From the NCBI GenBank assembly GCA_900763965.1, contig CAAFMG010000156.1, positions 1 through 6,033 on the forward strand: a stretch of 6,033 nucleotides of DNA, in the 5' to 3' direction. A program made the translations under genes and the position numbers. Shown one piece after another: positions 1 through 5,958 of this stretch. The DNA comes from an uncultured Oscillospiraceae bacterium (GTDB taxonomy: Bacteria > Bacillota > Clostridia > Oscillospirales > Oscillospiraceae). Every line of letters starts with the position of its first letter. Positions within the stretch are counted from its first letter, which is position 1. The notes below the pieces were generated by a model. It saw only the letters and a list, made by a program, of their open reading frames with translations. It was not told the origin of the DNA and did no database searches.

Positions 1-1
1 T

Positions 2-2068
2 ATCAATATCAGCGAAGAATACGCAAAGGAAATCGAAGCAGAAGCGATGTCCAAGGGACTGGAACCGTTCCGTATTGATCTGAATGTGATGATGGCATCC
101 GGCATAAACATCCGTGGTCAAATGGAACAGGTAGATCTGGATCTGGGGTATGCTTGGGACGAAACAGGAGAAGGGGAACTTGTACGCATCGGTGTAAACT
201 GGGGCTATACATCTTCTCAGCTTGGCGAAAGCATGGATGCAGCAACATTGATTGCAATTGTCGCTTTCCTTGCATTGGTGATCTTTACAGGGTATCTCAT
301 CATCTACAACATTTTTCAGATTTCCGTTACCGGGGATATTCGATTTTATGGCTTGCTGAAAACCGTCGGTGTCACCCCTCGGCAGCTTCGCCGCATGATA
401 CGCCAGCAGGCAATGTTTTTGTGCATTGTAGGCATTCCCGCTGGATTGCTGTTGGGATACGGTGTCGGTGCAGCTCTGATGCCAGTCGTCATGGCACGAA
501 CCACTTTTGGTGTTGGTGCTTCTACCGTCAGCTCTTCCCCTTTGATTTTCTTGGCATCTGCTCTGTTTGCGCTGATCACCGTTTTGCTGTCCTGCTCCCG
601 CCCGGGTAAGATCGCTTCCAAAGTTTCTCCGGTGGAAGCAACAAAGTACACAGAAGTCCTTCGGAGCAAGCAGAAGAAACGCACCACCCGTGGTGCCAAA
701 GTCTATCAAATGGCTTTTGCGAATATGGGGCGAAATAAGAGAAAGACGATCCTTGTAGTTATCTCTCTTTCTCTTTCTGTGGTGCTTCTCAATCTCCTGG
801 TCACTTTTACCCGGGGCTTTGATATGGAAAAATATCTTGCCAAACAGACCTGTGCGGACTTTATCGTAAGCTCTACGGACTATTTTCGGTACATTCGCTC
901 CGAAAGCTACATTTCTCAGGAGCAGATGGAACAAATAAAAGCAAATACATCGGCTTCTTTCTCAGGATGCGGCTATCAATTGCTAGGCTCAACATTTTGG
1001 ATAACCGAAGAAGCATGGCGTGCAGAGCGTTCTAGATTCGGTTTTTCGGAAACCATAGAATCGGAACTGGCAATGATGCCTCGCCGGGGAGAGCTGGTTG
1101 GTGCTGAAGCCCAAATCGAAGGATTGGACGAAAGCCTGTTTGAAAAGTTGACCCTTGTAGCGGGAGATCTGGCCCCTCTGTTTCAAGAAGGCAGCAATGC
1201 AATCGCCGTTGCTGTTTATACGGACGATTACGGCAAAGTGTCCAATTTGGATCAATACCCGCCGATCGGTTCTACACAGACCATCAGTTATGTGGAGGAT
1301 GGCTATTACATCGACAGCCGAACAGGCAAAAAATGTGATGGATCCACACCCCAAGAATTTCTGCAATACTACGTTGCCCAAAGCCGTGATGTGAACTATA
1401 CCGTCTGCGCTTATGTCACGATACCCTACTCCATGAGTTACCGATATGGCACCTTTGGACACTGTTTTCTTCTGCCTGTGACAAGACTGGCGCAGGACAG
1501 TCAGCAAACGCCGATCCCCTTATTCTGGCTGTTCGATACCCCGGATATGGCCGCTGAAAATGCTGCGGAAAGCTATCTTTCGGAACTTACAGCCAATGAT
1601 TTATCGCCGCTGATGTATGAAAGCAAGACCACCCTTCGTGAAGAATTTAAGAGCTATCAGGATATGTTCCTGCTGCTGGGCGGCCTGCTCTGCGCCATCA
1701 TTGGGCTTGTGGGTGTTCTCAACTTCTTCAATGCCATTATGACGGGAATTCTTTCTCGAAAGAGAGAATTTGCCGTTTTACAGGCAGTAGGTATGACGAA
1801 CAAACAGCTGAGAGCCATGCTGGTTTATGAAGGATTCTTCTATACGCTTTGTTCTGCGATAGCAGCACTTGTTCTTTCTTTTGCCCTGAATCCCTTGGTT
1901 GGCGATCTTCTGGAGAAGATGTTCTGGTTCTTCAGCGCAAGGTTTACAATTGTTCCTGTTTTGCTTGCAATACCGATTTTTGCGCTGCTGGGTTGGCTGA
2001 TTCCTTACGTTATGTATCACCATGCCGCCAAATGCAGCATTGTAGAACAGCTAAGAGATGCCCAGTAA
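2..2068 (+). CDS. FtsX/MacB-type ABC transporter permease, C-terminal 688 residues (5' end outside window)
   Basis: This is a membrane permease subunit of an ABC exporter of the large duplicated BceB/FtsX type. The frame is open from the first bases, so the gene begins upstream; the ATG at 47 is internal and has no Shine-Dalgarno. Counting residues from position 2, an extracytoplasmic stretch (1-80) is followed by three membrane segments (about 82-106, 137-163, 180-200), a basic cytoplasmic linker, a fourth segment (about 249-270), a large outer domain (about 271-554, with five Cys) and three more segments (about 555-580, 612-635, 648-672). The two halves carry matching cytoplasmic motifs after a membrane helix, RFYGLLKTVGVTPRQLRRM and REFAVLQAVGMTNKQLRAM, which is the FtsX signature and shows the internal duplication. 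Relatives often work with a separate ATPase and export or sense peptide antibiotics or lipids; the substrate here cannot be read from the sequence. The ATPase gene is presumably upstream, outside the window. The family is confident and the function general. Confidence 0.9.
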   Translation: MNISEEYAKEIEAEAMSKGLEPFRIDLNVMMASGINIRGQMEQVDLDLGYAWDETGEGELVRIGVNWGYTSSQLGESMDAATLIAIVAFLALVIFTGYLIIYNIFQISVTGDIRFYGLLKTVGVTPRQLRRMIRQQAMFLCIVGIPAGLLLGYGVGAALMPVVMARTTFGVGASTVSSSPLIFLASALFALITVLLSCSRPGKIASKVSPVEATKYTEVLRSKQKKRTTRGAKVYQMAFANMGRNKRKTILVVISLSLSVVLLNLLVTFTRGFDMEKYLAKQTCADFIVSSTDYFRYIRSESYISQEQMEQIKANTSASFSGCGYQLLGSTFWITEEAWRAERSRFGFSETIESELAMMPRRGELVGAEAQIEGLDESLFEKLTLVAGDLAPLFQEGSNAIAVAVYTDDYGKVSNLDQYPPIGSTQTISYVEDGYYIDSRTGKKCDGSTPQEFLQYYVAQSRDVNYTVCAYVTIPYSMSYRYGTFGHCFLLPVTRLAQDSQQTPIPLFWLFDTPDMAAENAAESYLSELTANDLSPLMYESKTTLREEFKSYQDMFLLLGGLLCAIIGLVGVLNFFNAIMTGILSRKREFAVLQAVGMTNKQLRAMLVYEGFFYTLCSAIAALVLSFALNPLVGDLLEKMFWFFSARFTIVPVLLAIPIFALLGWLIPYVMYHHAAKCSIVEQLRDAQ

Positions 2069-2078
2069 TTGAAGCCCA

Positions 2079-2112
2079 AAAAGCCCTCTGCTTTCATTGG
2101 CAGAGGGCTTTT
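2079..2112. terminator. Bidirectional intrinsic terminator between convergent genes
   Basis: A perfect inverted repeat has a GC-rich core of 9 bp (GCCCTCTGC at 2083-2091 with GCAGAGGGC at 2100-2108) and an 8-base loop. A run of A (2078-2082) precedes it and a run of T (2109-2112) follows it, so in either direction the RNA hairpin is followed by U residues. It begins 10 bases after the permease stop codon and lies about 90 bases beyond the hydrolase stop, so it can serve both converging genes. The T run on the plus strand is only four long, so efficiency may be modest. Confidence 0.85.
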
Positions 2113-2201
2113 GCCTTATCTAAACAAAGACTCGGAGAAAAGGATATCCGGTGGGGCACACGATTCTAAGCCCCATTGCTGATCCAATCCAGTGCAGGAG
2201 A
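2113..2201. other. Intergenic spacer between convergent genes, nothing recognised
   Basis: These 89 bases lie between the shared terminator and the end of the hydrolase gene. I see no reading frame, RNA gene or promoter I can support, only a weak 6-bp inverted repeat (2152-2157 with 2170-2175) with a 12-base loop and no T run. Confidence 0.6.
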
Positions 2202-2825
2202 TCAAACCATTGCATCATAAAAATGTTGCAGCACCTGAGCCAGCTGTTCCGGGGATTCCCGGTTGGCTTCGTGACCCGTTTCCGGAAGCTCCTGAAAACG
2301 GGCCTGGCTCAGGGCTTGCGCCAGTTCTTTGGCGGCCTGCTTGTTGGCCTGGTCCTTCTGGCCGCAAAGGATCAGCACCGGGCAGGATACACGATCCAGA
2401 GATAAGCTGAAGTCCAATTCCGCCATGGAACCGCACAGGGTGATAAAATCCTTCTTTTGGAACCCTGTCTGGGTGAACATGGAATTGGGCATGAGATGAA
2501 AGACGGCATTCTGAATCTTTAACAGTTTCTTCGGCATTTTATATTGGGGTGCGATCAACACCAATGCCTTGACCCGATTCGGATGGTCTATGGCATAATT
2601 AAGGGCCAGAACTGCCCCCAGGGAAAGGCCGCACAGGACAAGTTCTTCCTCTTTTTCGCAAACCCCGGAAAAGGCAGCATACAGCTGGGGGTATGTGGCA
2701 GATTTTCCCTCCAGCAGCCTGGGCAGATCCAGGGCAATGCTGCTGCCGGATACGTTCGTCTTCCGGATCACATCATTCCAATTGTCCGGCGTTTGTCCAA
2801 GACCATGCAAGTACAGATACTTCAT
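2202..2825 (-). CDS. Small alpha/beta-hydrolase fold protein (207 aa)
   Basis: This is a serine hydrolase of the alpha/beta fold with all catalytic landmarks visible. An HGLG oxyanion-hole motif lies at residues 7-10, the nucleophile elbow GLSLG at 66-70 (Ser68), the likely acid Asp158 in CGQKDQAN, and the catalytic His185 in ETGHEAN. At 207 residues it is shorter than typical 250-300 residue family members, with a reduced lid between about 92 and 130. No signal peptide or membrane helix is seen, so it should be cytoplasmic. The start at 2825 is chosen because AAGGGAG lies 7 bases upstream and the protein then begins directly on the first beta strand (MKYLYLHG). The frame stays open further upstream, but that reading crosses the terminator and the tRNA gene. 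The gene follows the tRNA-Thr terminator with no clear promoter. The substrate (ester, lactone, thioester or amide) is not predictable. Confidence 0.88.
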   Translation of the reverse strand: MKYLYLHGLGQTPDNWNDVIRKTNVSGSSIALDLPRLLEGKSATYPQLYAAFSGVCEKEEELVLCGLSLGAVLALNYAIDHPNRVKALVLIAPQYKMPKKLLKIQNAVFHLMPNSMFTQTGFQKKDFITLCGSMAELDFSLSLDRVSCPVLILCGQKDQANKQAAKELAQALSQARFQELPETGHEANRESPEQLAQVLQHFYDAMV

Positions 2826-2858
2826 AACCGTTCTCCCTTCATCCTGTTTGCCTAAAAG

Positions 2859-2890
2859 AAAAAAGCTCCAAAACCATTCGGCTTTGGAGC
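2859..2890 (-). terminator. Intrinsic terminator of the tRNA-Thr gene
   Basis: Read on the minus strand, the arm GCTCCAAAGCC (2890-2880) pairs with GGTTTTGGAGC (2875-2865), giving 11 bp with one G-T pair and a 4-base loop, followed directly by six T (2864-2859). It starts 3 bases beyond the tRNA CCA end. It also lies 33 bases ahead of the hydrolase start codon, so expression of that gene from the tRNA promoter would require readthrough. Confidence 0.92.
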
Positions 2891-2893
2891 GAT

Positions 2894-2969
<76 letters not shown>

Positions 2970-2987
2970 ATGTCTCACGACTTGATT

Positions 2988-3016
2988 ATTATATACTACC
3001 GATGCCCAATTGTCAA
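2988..3016 (-). promoter_or_regulatory. Perfect-consensus sigma-70 type promoter for tRNA-Thr
   Basis: On the minus strand TTGACA (3016-3011) and TATAAT (2993-2988) are separated by exactly 17 bases, matching the housekeeping consensus at all 12 positions. Transcription would begin near 2981, leaving a leader of about 11 bases before the mature tRNA 5' end at 2969. This strength fits a stable RNA gene, and by readthrough it could also serve the hydrolase. Confidence 0.93.
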
Positions 3017-3017
3017 G

Positions 3018-3046
3018 GATTTTCTTCTCTTTTCCCAAAGAAAATC
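3018..3046 (-). promoter_or_regulatory. A-rich inverted repeat abutting the tRNA promoter -35, possible UP element
   Basis: GATTTTCTT (3018-3026) and AAGAAAATC (3038-3046) form a perfect 9-bp inverted repeat with an 11-base spacer, ending one base upstream of the -35 hexamer. On the transcribed strand the proximal part is A-rich (AAAAGAGAAGAAAATCC), as expected of a binding site for the C-terminal domain of RNA polymerase alpha. A regulator operator is the alternative. The symmetry is seen; the role is inferred. Confidence 0.4.
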
Positions 3047-3063
3047 AGCGCAGATACCGGGGC

Positions 3064-3097
3064 AATAACGGCGCAGCACGATCCATGCTGCGCCGTT
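3064..3097 (-). terminator. Hairpin terminator of the alpha operon, after rplQ
   Basis: A perfect 12-bp inverted repeat (AACGGCGCAGCA at 3067-3078 with TGCTGCGCCGTT at 3086-3097) has a 7-base loop and starts 24 bases after the rplQ stop. On the minus strand it is followed only by ATTGCC, so the U tract is poor. It is placed where the operon should end, just before the tRNA promoter. It may work less efficiently than the tRNA terminator or protect the mRNA 3' end. Confidence 0.7.
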
Positions 3098-3121
3098 TAT
3101 CACGATCAAATTGTCCCGGAA

Positions 3122-3463
3122 TTACACCAGCTCGATGACTGCCATCTCAGCAGCATCACCGCGGCGGGGGCCGGTACGGGTCACTCTGGTGTAGCCGCCC
3201 TTGCGGTCAGCGTACTTGGGAGCGATTTCCTTGAACAGCTTGTGTGCAACATCTTCCTTGGTAACGAAAGACAGAGCACGACGGTAGGCTGCCAGGTCGC
3301 CCTTCTTGCCCAGGGTGATCATCTTCTCAACCACAGGCTGCACTTCCTTGGCACGATAGAAGGTGGTTTCCATCTTGCCATTCTCCAGCAGGTCGGTAAC
3401 CTGCTGACGCAGCAGGGCCTTTCTCTGTGCGCTGGTCTTACCCAGCTTACGAGTGCCGAACAT
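3122..3463 (-). CDS. rplQ: 50S ribosomal protein L17
   Basis: L17 is a large-subunit protein that binds 23S rRNA near the peptide exit tunnel. The 113 residues cover the whole bacterial family: the N-terminal RKLGKTSAQRKALLRQQV segment, the central ETTFYRAKEVQPVVEKMITLGKKGD block (about residues 32-56) and the C-terminal ending GGYTRVTRTGPRRGDAAEM followed by AVIELV. The start at 3463 has a strong AAGGAGG 8 bases upstream. The position where many homologues have His (TAHR) carries Gln (SAQR), which is a minor variation. It is the last gene of the operon, 29 bases after rpoA, with its ribosome-binding site inside that gap. Confidence 0.97.
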   Translation of the reverse strand: MFGTRKLGKTSAQRKALLRQQVTDLLENGKMETTFYRAKEVQPVVEKMITLGKKGDLAAYRRALSFVTKEDVAHKLFKEIAPKYADRKGGYTRVTRTGPRRGDAAEMAVIELV

Positions 3464-3492
3464 AGACGTTTCCTCCTTTTTAAAAGGTTAGC

Positions 3493-4452
3493 TTAGTTGT
3501 TGCTGCCAGATTCTTCGCTGGCCAGGGACAGACCCATCATCTCCAGCTTCTTCTGAACCTCATCCAGAGACTTCTTACCCATATTCCGAACCTTCATCAT
3601 ATCCTCACCGGTCTTGTTGATCAGATCGGCAACGGTATTGATGTTGGCACGCTTCAGGCAGTTGAAGCTCCGAACAGACAGATCCAGCTCATCAATGGTC
3701 ATGGCCAGCTTTGCATCGGGGCGGTCAGCAGTCTTTTCCACCACGGTGGAGGAGGTGCTGACGGTATCAGACAGGTTGGTGAACACAGTCAGATGATCGC
3801 TCAGGATCTTAGCGCCCAGGGATACAGCGTCCTTGGCAGTGATGGTGGAATCAGTCCAGACCTCAATGGTCAGTTTGTCGTAGTCGGTCTTATCGCCGAC
3901 ACGAGTGGGCTCCACCGTGTAATTCACCTTGGTAACAGGAGAATAGATGGAGTCGATGGGAATCACACCGATCACGGTCTGAGCGGTCTTGTTCCGATCA
4001 GAGGAAACATAACCGCGGCCCTGAGACAGGGTGATCTCCATATTGAAAGTGGCATCCTCGCCCAGAGTGCAGATATGCAGCTCAGGGTTCAGAATTTCGA
4101 CCTCGGCATCTGCCTTGATATCGCCTGCGGTAACCTCGCAGGGGCCGACCGCATCAATATGCACAACCTTCACGCCGGGGCAGTGCAGCTTGGGCGTAAT
4201 CCGCTTGACATTCAGAACGATCTCGGTCACATCCTCGGTAACACCGGGGATGGTGGTGAACTCGTGCTGAACGCCCTGGATCTTCACGGAAGTTGCAGCA
4301 TATCCAGGCAGGCTGCTGAGCATGATCCGGCGCAGGGAATTGCCCAGGGTCATGCCGTAGCCACGCTCCAGGGGCTCCACGACATACTTGCCGTAAGAGG
4401 GATCCTCAGGGGTGTCAAGACAGGTAATGCGGGGCTTTTCAATTTCTACCAT
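3493..4452 (-). CDS. rpoA: DNA-directed RNA polymerase subunit alpha
   Basis: This is the alpha subunit, whose dimer nucleates RNA polymerase assembly and whose C-terminal domain contacts UP elements and activators. The 319 residues match the usual 314-330. The N-terminal domain (about 1-230) contains the dimerisation motif RGYGMTLGNSLRR (30-42). A linker rich in Ser, Thr and Asp (about 228-247) leads to the C-terminal domain (about 250-310), where the DNA-contact residues corresponding to E. coli R265, N268, C269, G296, K298, S299 and E302 are all present (R261, N264, C265, G292, K294, S295, E298). The start at 4452 is preceded by AAGGAGG at 10 bases. It lies between rpsD and rplQ, and is separated from rpsD by the longest gap in the operon, which holds a hairpin. 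Confidence 0.98.
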   Translation of the reverse strand: MVEIEKPRITCLDTPEDPSYGKYVVEPLERGYGMTLGNSLRRIMLSSLPGYAATSVKIQGVQHEFTTIPGVTEDVTEIVLNVKRITPKLHCPGVKVVHIDAVGPCEVTAGDIKADAEVEILNPELHICTLGEDATFNMEITLSQGRGYVSSDRNKTAQTVIGVIPIDSIYSPVTKVNYTVEPTRVGDKTDYDKLTIEVWTDSTITAKDAVSLGAKILSDHLTVFTNLSDTVSTSSTVVEKTADRPDAKLAMTIDELDLSVRSFNCLKRANINTVADLINKTGEDMMKVRNMGKKSLDEVQKKLEMMGLSLASEESGSNN

Positions 4453-4532
4453 GAATCAAAACCCTCCTTAATAGTGTGGGGAGAAGATCTCCCCACCAGA
4501 CACAAATGCGAACAGACAGGGGGGAACGATTA
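4453..4532 (-). promoter_or_regulatory. 80-base rpsD-rpoA leader with 9-bp hairpin beside the rpoA ribosome-binding site
   Basis: GTGGGGAGA (4476-4484) and TCTCCCCAC (4488-4496) form a perfect 9-bp stem with a 3-base loop. In the transcript the stem ends 6 bases before the AAGGAGGG Shine-Dalgarno (4469-4462). It is not followed by a T run (CACTATT), so it is a poor intrinsic terminator. Upstream, a run of six C (4519-4524 complement) could pair with the G run of the stem and compete with the hairpin. Possible roles are tuning of rpoA translation, mRNA processing, or pausing. The structure is directly visible; the function is inferred. Confidence 0.5.
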
Positions 4533-5129
4533 TTACTTGGAGTACAACTCGACGATGAGGTGTACAGCGATATCGAAGTCGATATCTGCCTTGGTGGGCA
4601 GTGCAATAACCTTGCCCTGGAGGGCGTTCTTATCACGGTCCAGCCACTTGGGGGCAGCAACGAAAGCATCGTCTTCCTTCAGCTTCTTGAAGAAAGCGTT
4701 GGAAGCGCTCTTCTCGCTCACAGCAACAACATCGCCAACCTTGATCATGTAGCTGGGGATGTTGACGCGCTCGCCGTTGACGGTAAAGTGGCCATGGTTC
4801 ACCAACTGGCGAGCCTGGCGGCGGGAGTTAGCGAAGCCCAGACGATACACGACATTGTCCAGACGACGCTCGCAGAAGGACAGCAGGGTTTCACCGGTGT
4901 TGCCTTCGAGCCGAACGGCCTTGTCGTAGTAGTTCCGGAACTGCTTCTCCTGGATACCGTAAACAAACTTGACCTTCTGCTTCTCGGTCAGCTGAGTAGC
5001 ATACTCAGACTTCTTAGCTCTTCTCTGTCCGCCGGGGTTCTTGTTGGAAGTCTTGTTGTAACCCATTGCGGCAGGAGAAACGCCCAGCGCTCTGCAGCGC
5101 TTCAGCACGGGCTGCATATTCTTAGCCAT
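4533..5129 (-). CDS. rpsD: 30S ribosomal protein S4
   Basis: S4 is a primary 16S rRNA binding protein that nucleates assembly of the small-subunit body and shapes the mRNA entry region. It is full length at 198 residues. The S4 RNA-binding domain is clear from about residue 88 (RRLDNVVYRLGFANSRRQAR) through NHGHFTVNGERVNIPSYMI to KVGD near 133. The C-terminus ends in the typical VELYSK. The N-terminal region has a single cysteine (Cys12 in LKRCRALG), so it cannot form the four-cysteine zinc site of some S4 proteins and is the zinc-free form. The start at 5129 follows AGGAGG with an 11-base spacing, 25 bases after the rpsK stop. In many bacteria S4 represses its own operon, but no known S4 target structure is recognisable here. 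Confidence 0.97.
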   Translation of the reverse strand: MAKNMQPVLKRCRALGVSPAAMGYNKTSNKNPGGQRRAKKSEYATQLTEKQKVKFVYGIQEKQFRNYYDKAVRLEGNTGETLLSFCERRLDNVVYRLGFANSRRQARQLVNHGHFTVNGERVNIPSYMIKVGDVVAVSEKSASNAFFKKLKEDDAFVAAPKWLDRDKNALQGKVIALPTKADIDFDIAVHLIVELYSK

Positions 5130-5154
5130 AACGCAAAATTCCTCCTATTGCTTA

Positions 5155-5556
5155 TTAGACACGACGTCTCTTGGGAGGACGGCAGCCATTGTGAGGAATG
5201 GGAGTCACGTCCTTGATCATAACAACTTCCAGGCCTGCGGTCTGCAGAGCACGGATAGCAGCTTCACGTCCCTGGCCGGGTCCCTTGACGTAAACTTCAA
5301 CGGACTTCAGGCCACAAGCGTCGATAGCAGCCTTAGCAGCAGTCTCGGCAGCGGTCTGAGCGGCGTAGGGGGTGGACTTACGGGAACCACGGAAGCCCAG
5401 TCCGCCGGAGGAAGCCCAGGACAGGGCATTGCCTTCCAGGTCGGTGATGGTGACCATGGTGTTGTTGAAAGAGGAACGGATATGTGCCGCACCCTTTTCT
5501 ACGTTCTTGCGCTCGCGACGGCGCTTAACAACCTTCTTAGCAGCTTTAGCAGCCAG
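5155..5556 (-). CDS. rpsK: 30S ribosomal protein S11, apparent CTG start
   Basis: S11 is a small-subunit platform protein that binds 16S rRNA near the E site. Conserved blocks are all present: KNVEKGAAHIRSSFNNT (17-33), VTITDLEGNALSWASSG, GSRKSTPYAAQTAAE, VKGPGQGREAAIRALQTAG and the C-terminus PIPHNGCRPPKRRRV. The first ATG (5455-5457) is residue 34, inside the conserved core, so a start there would delete the 33-residue N-terminus. The same frame continues upstream as LAAKAAKKVV to CTG at 5554-5556, exactly where homologues begin MAAKAAKK; the codon before it is the stop TAA. GGAGG lies 9 bases before the CTG. No ATG, GTG or TTG exists in frame between TAA and residue 34. The length of 133 residues matches the family (about 129). 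The protein is certain; the CTG start is inferred, and a one-base error in the sequence is the alternative. It lies 14 bases after rpsM. Confidence 0.9.
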   Translation of the reverse strand: MAAKAAKKVVKRRRERKNVEKGAAHIRSSFNNTMVTITDLEGNALSWASSGGLGFRGSRKSTPYAAQTAAETAAKAAIDACGLKSVEVYVKGPGQGREAAIRALQTAGLEVVMIKDVTPIPHNGCRPPKRRRV

Positions 5557-5570
5557 TTACATATCCCTCC
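5557..5570 (-). promoter_or_regulatory. rpsK ribosome-binding site overlapping an ATG-TAA start-stop pair
   Basis: The rpsM stop TAA (5573-5571) runs straight into GGAGG, followed by GAT, then ATG (5562-5560), TAA (5559-5557) and CTG (5556-5554), all in the S11 frame. The spacing from GGAGG is 3 bases to the ATG but 9 to the CTG. The spacings for rplQ, rpoA, rpsD and rpsM in this window are 8 to 12, so the Shine-Dalgarno fits the CTG and not the ATG. Confidence 0.75.
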
Positions 5571-5939
5571 TTACTTCTTCTTGTTTGCAATGGTCTTCTT
5601 GGGACCCTTGCGAGTACGTGCGTTGGTCTTGGTCCGCTGGCCGTGAACGGGCAGGCCGCGGCGATGACGCAGACCACGGTAGCAACCGATTTCGCTCAGC
5701 CGCTTGATGTTCATAGCGGTCTCACGGCGCAGGTCGCCTTCGATCAGATAGTTATGCTCGATGGCATCACGCAGCTGTGCTTCCTGCTCGTCGGTCAGGT
5801 CCTTAACACGGATATCAGCGTCGATACCGGTCTTGGCCAGAACCTCGGCTGCACGAGCGGGGCCGATGCCATAGATATAGGTCAGAGCAACTTCGATCCG
5901 CTTGTCGCGGGGAAGATCAATACCAGAAATACGTGCCAT
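5571..5939 (-). CDS. rpsM: 30S ribosomal protein S13
   Basis: S13 sits in the head of the small subunit, contacts the P-site tRNA through its C-terminal tail and forms bridges to the large subunit. The 122 residues are full length. The N-terminus MARISGIDLPRDKRIEVALT leads into the helix-two-turn-helix region with YIYGIGPARA (21-30), then the coiled helices and IKRLSEIGCYRGLRHRRGLP (78-97), and the basic tail GQRTKTNARTRKGPKK ending in Lys residues. The start at 5939 follows AGGAGG (5957-5952) with a 12-base spacing. It lies 19 bases after rpmJ and 14 before rpsK, consistent with coupled translation. The short gap upstream leaves no room for an E. coli type alpha-operon leader pseudoknot. Confidence 0.97.
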   Translation of the reverse strand: MARISGIDLPRDKRIEVALTYIYGIGPARAAEVLAKTGIDADIRVKDLTDEQEAQLRDAIEHNYLIEGDLRRETAMNIKRLSEIGCYRGLRHRRGLPVHGQRTKTNARTRKGPKKTIANKKK

Positions 5940-5958
5940 ATTCTTTCAGCACCTCCTA

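Noticed and set aside
989..1507. Minus-strand open frame inside the permease gene (172 codons)
   Set aside because: It is fully embedded antisense in a gene with clear FtsX homology and has no recognisable domain.
2152..2175. Inverted repeat TGGGGC/GCCCCA downstream of the hydrolase
   Set aside because: Only 6 bp with a 12-base loop and no T run; the 2079-2112 hairpin is a far better terminator.
3475..3487. Small palindrome CCTTTTTAAAAGG overlapping the rplQ Shine-Dalgarno
   Set aside because: At most 5 bp with a 3-base loop, mostly A-U pairs; too weak to support as a regulatory structure.
3793..4752. Long plus-strand open frame opposite rpoA and the end of rpsD (319 codons)
   Set aside because: It lies antisense to two certain essential genes, has no Shine-Dalgarno, resembles no family I know and is explained by the codon bias of the opposite strand.
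4476..5216. Plus-strand open frame opposite rpsD (246 codons)
   Set aside because: It is antisense to rpsD and spans an intergenic gap and two gene ends; its Leu/Val-rich product looks like a shadow of the opposite strand.
5940..5958. E. coli type S4-binding leader upstream of rpsM
   Set aside because: The rpmJ-rpsM gap is 19 bases and holds only the ribosome-binding site, so the nested pseudoknot cannot be there.
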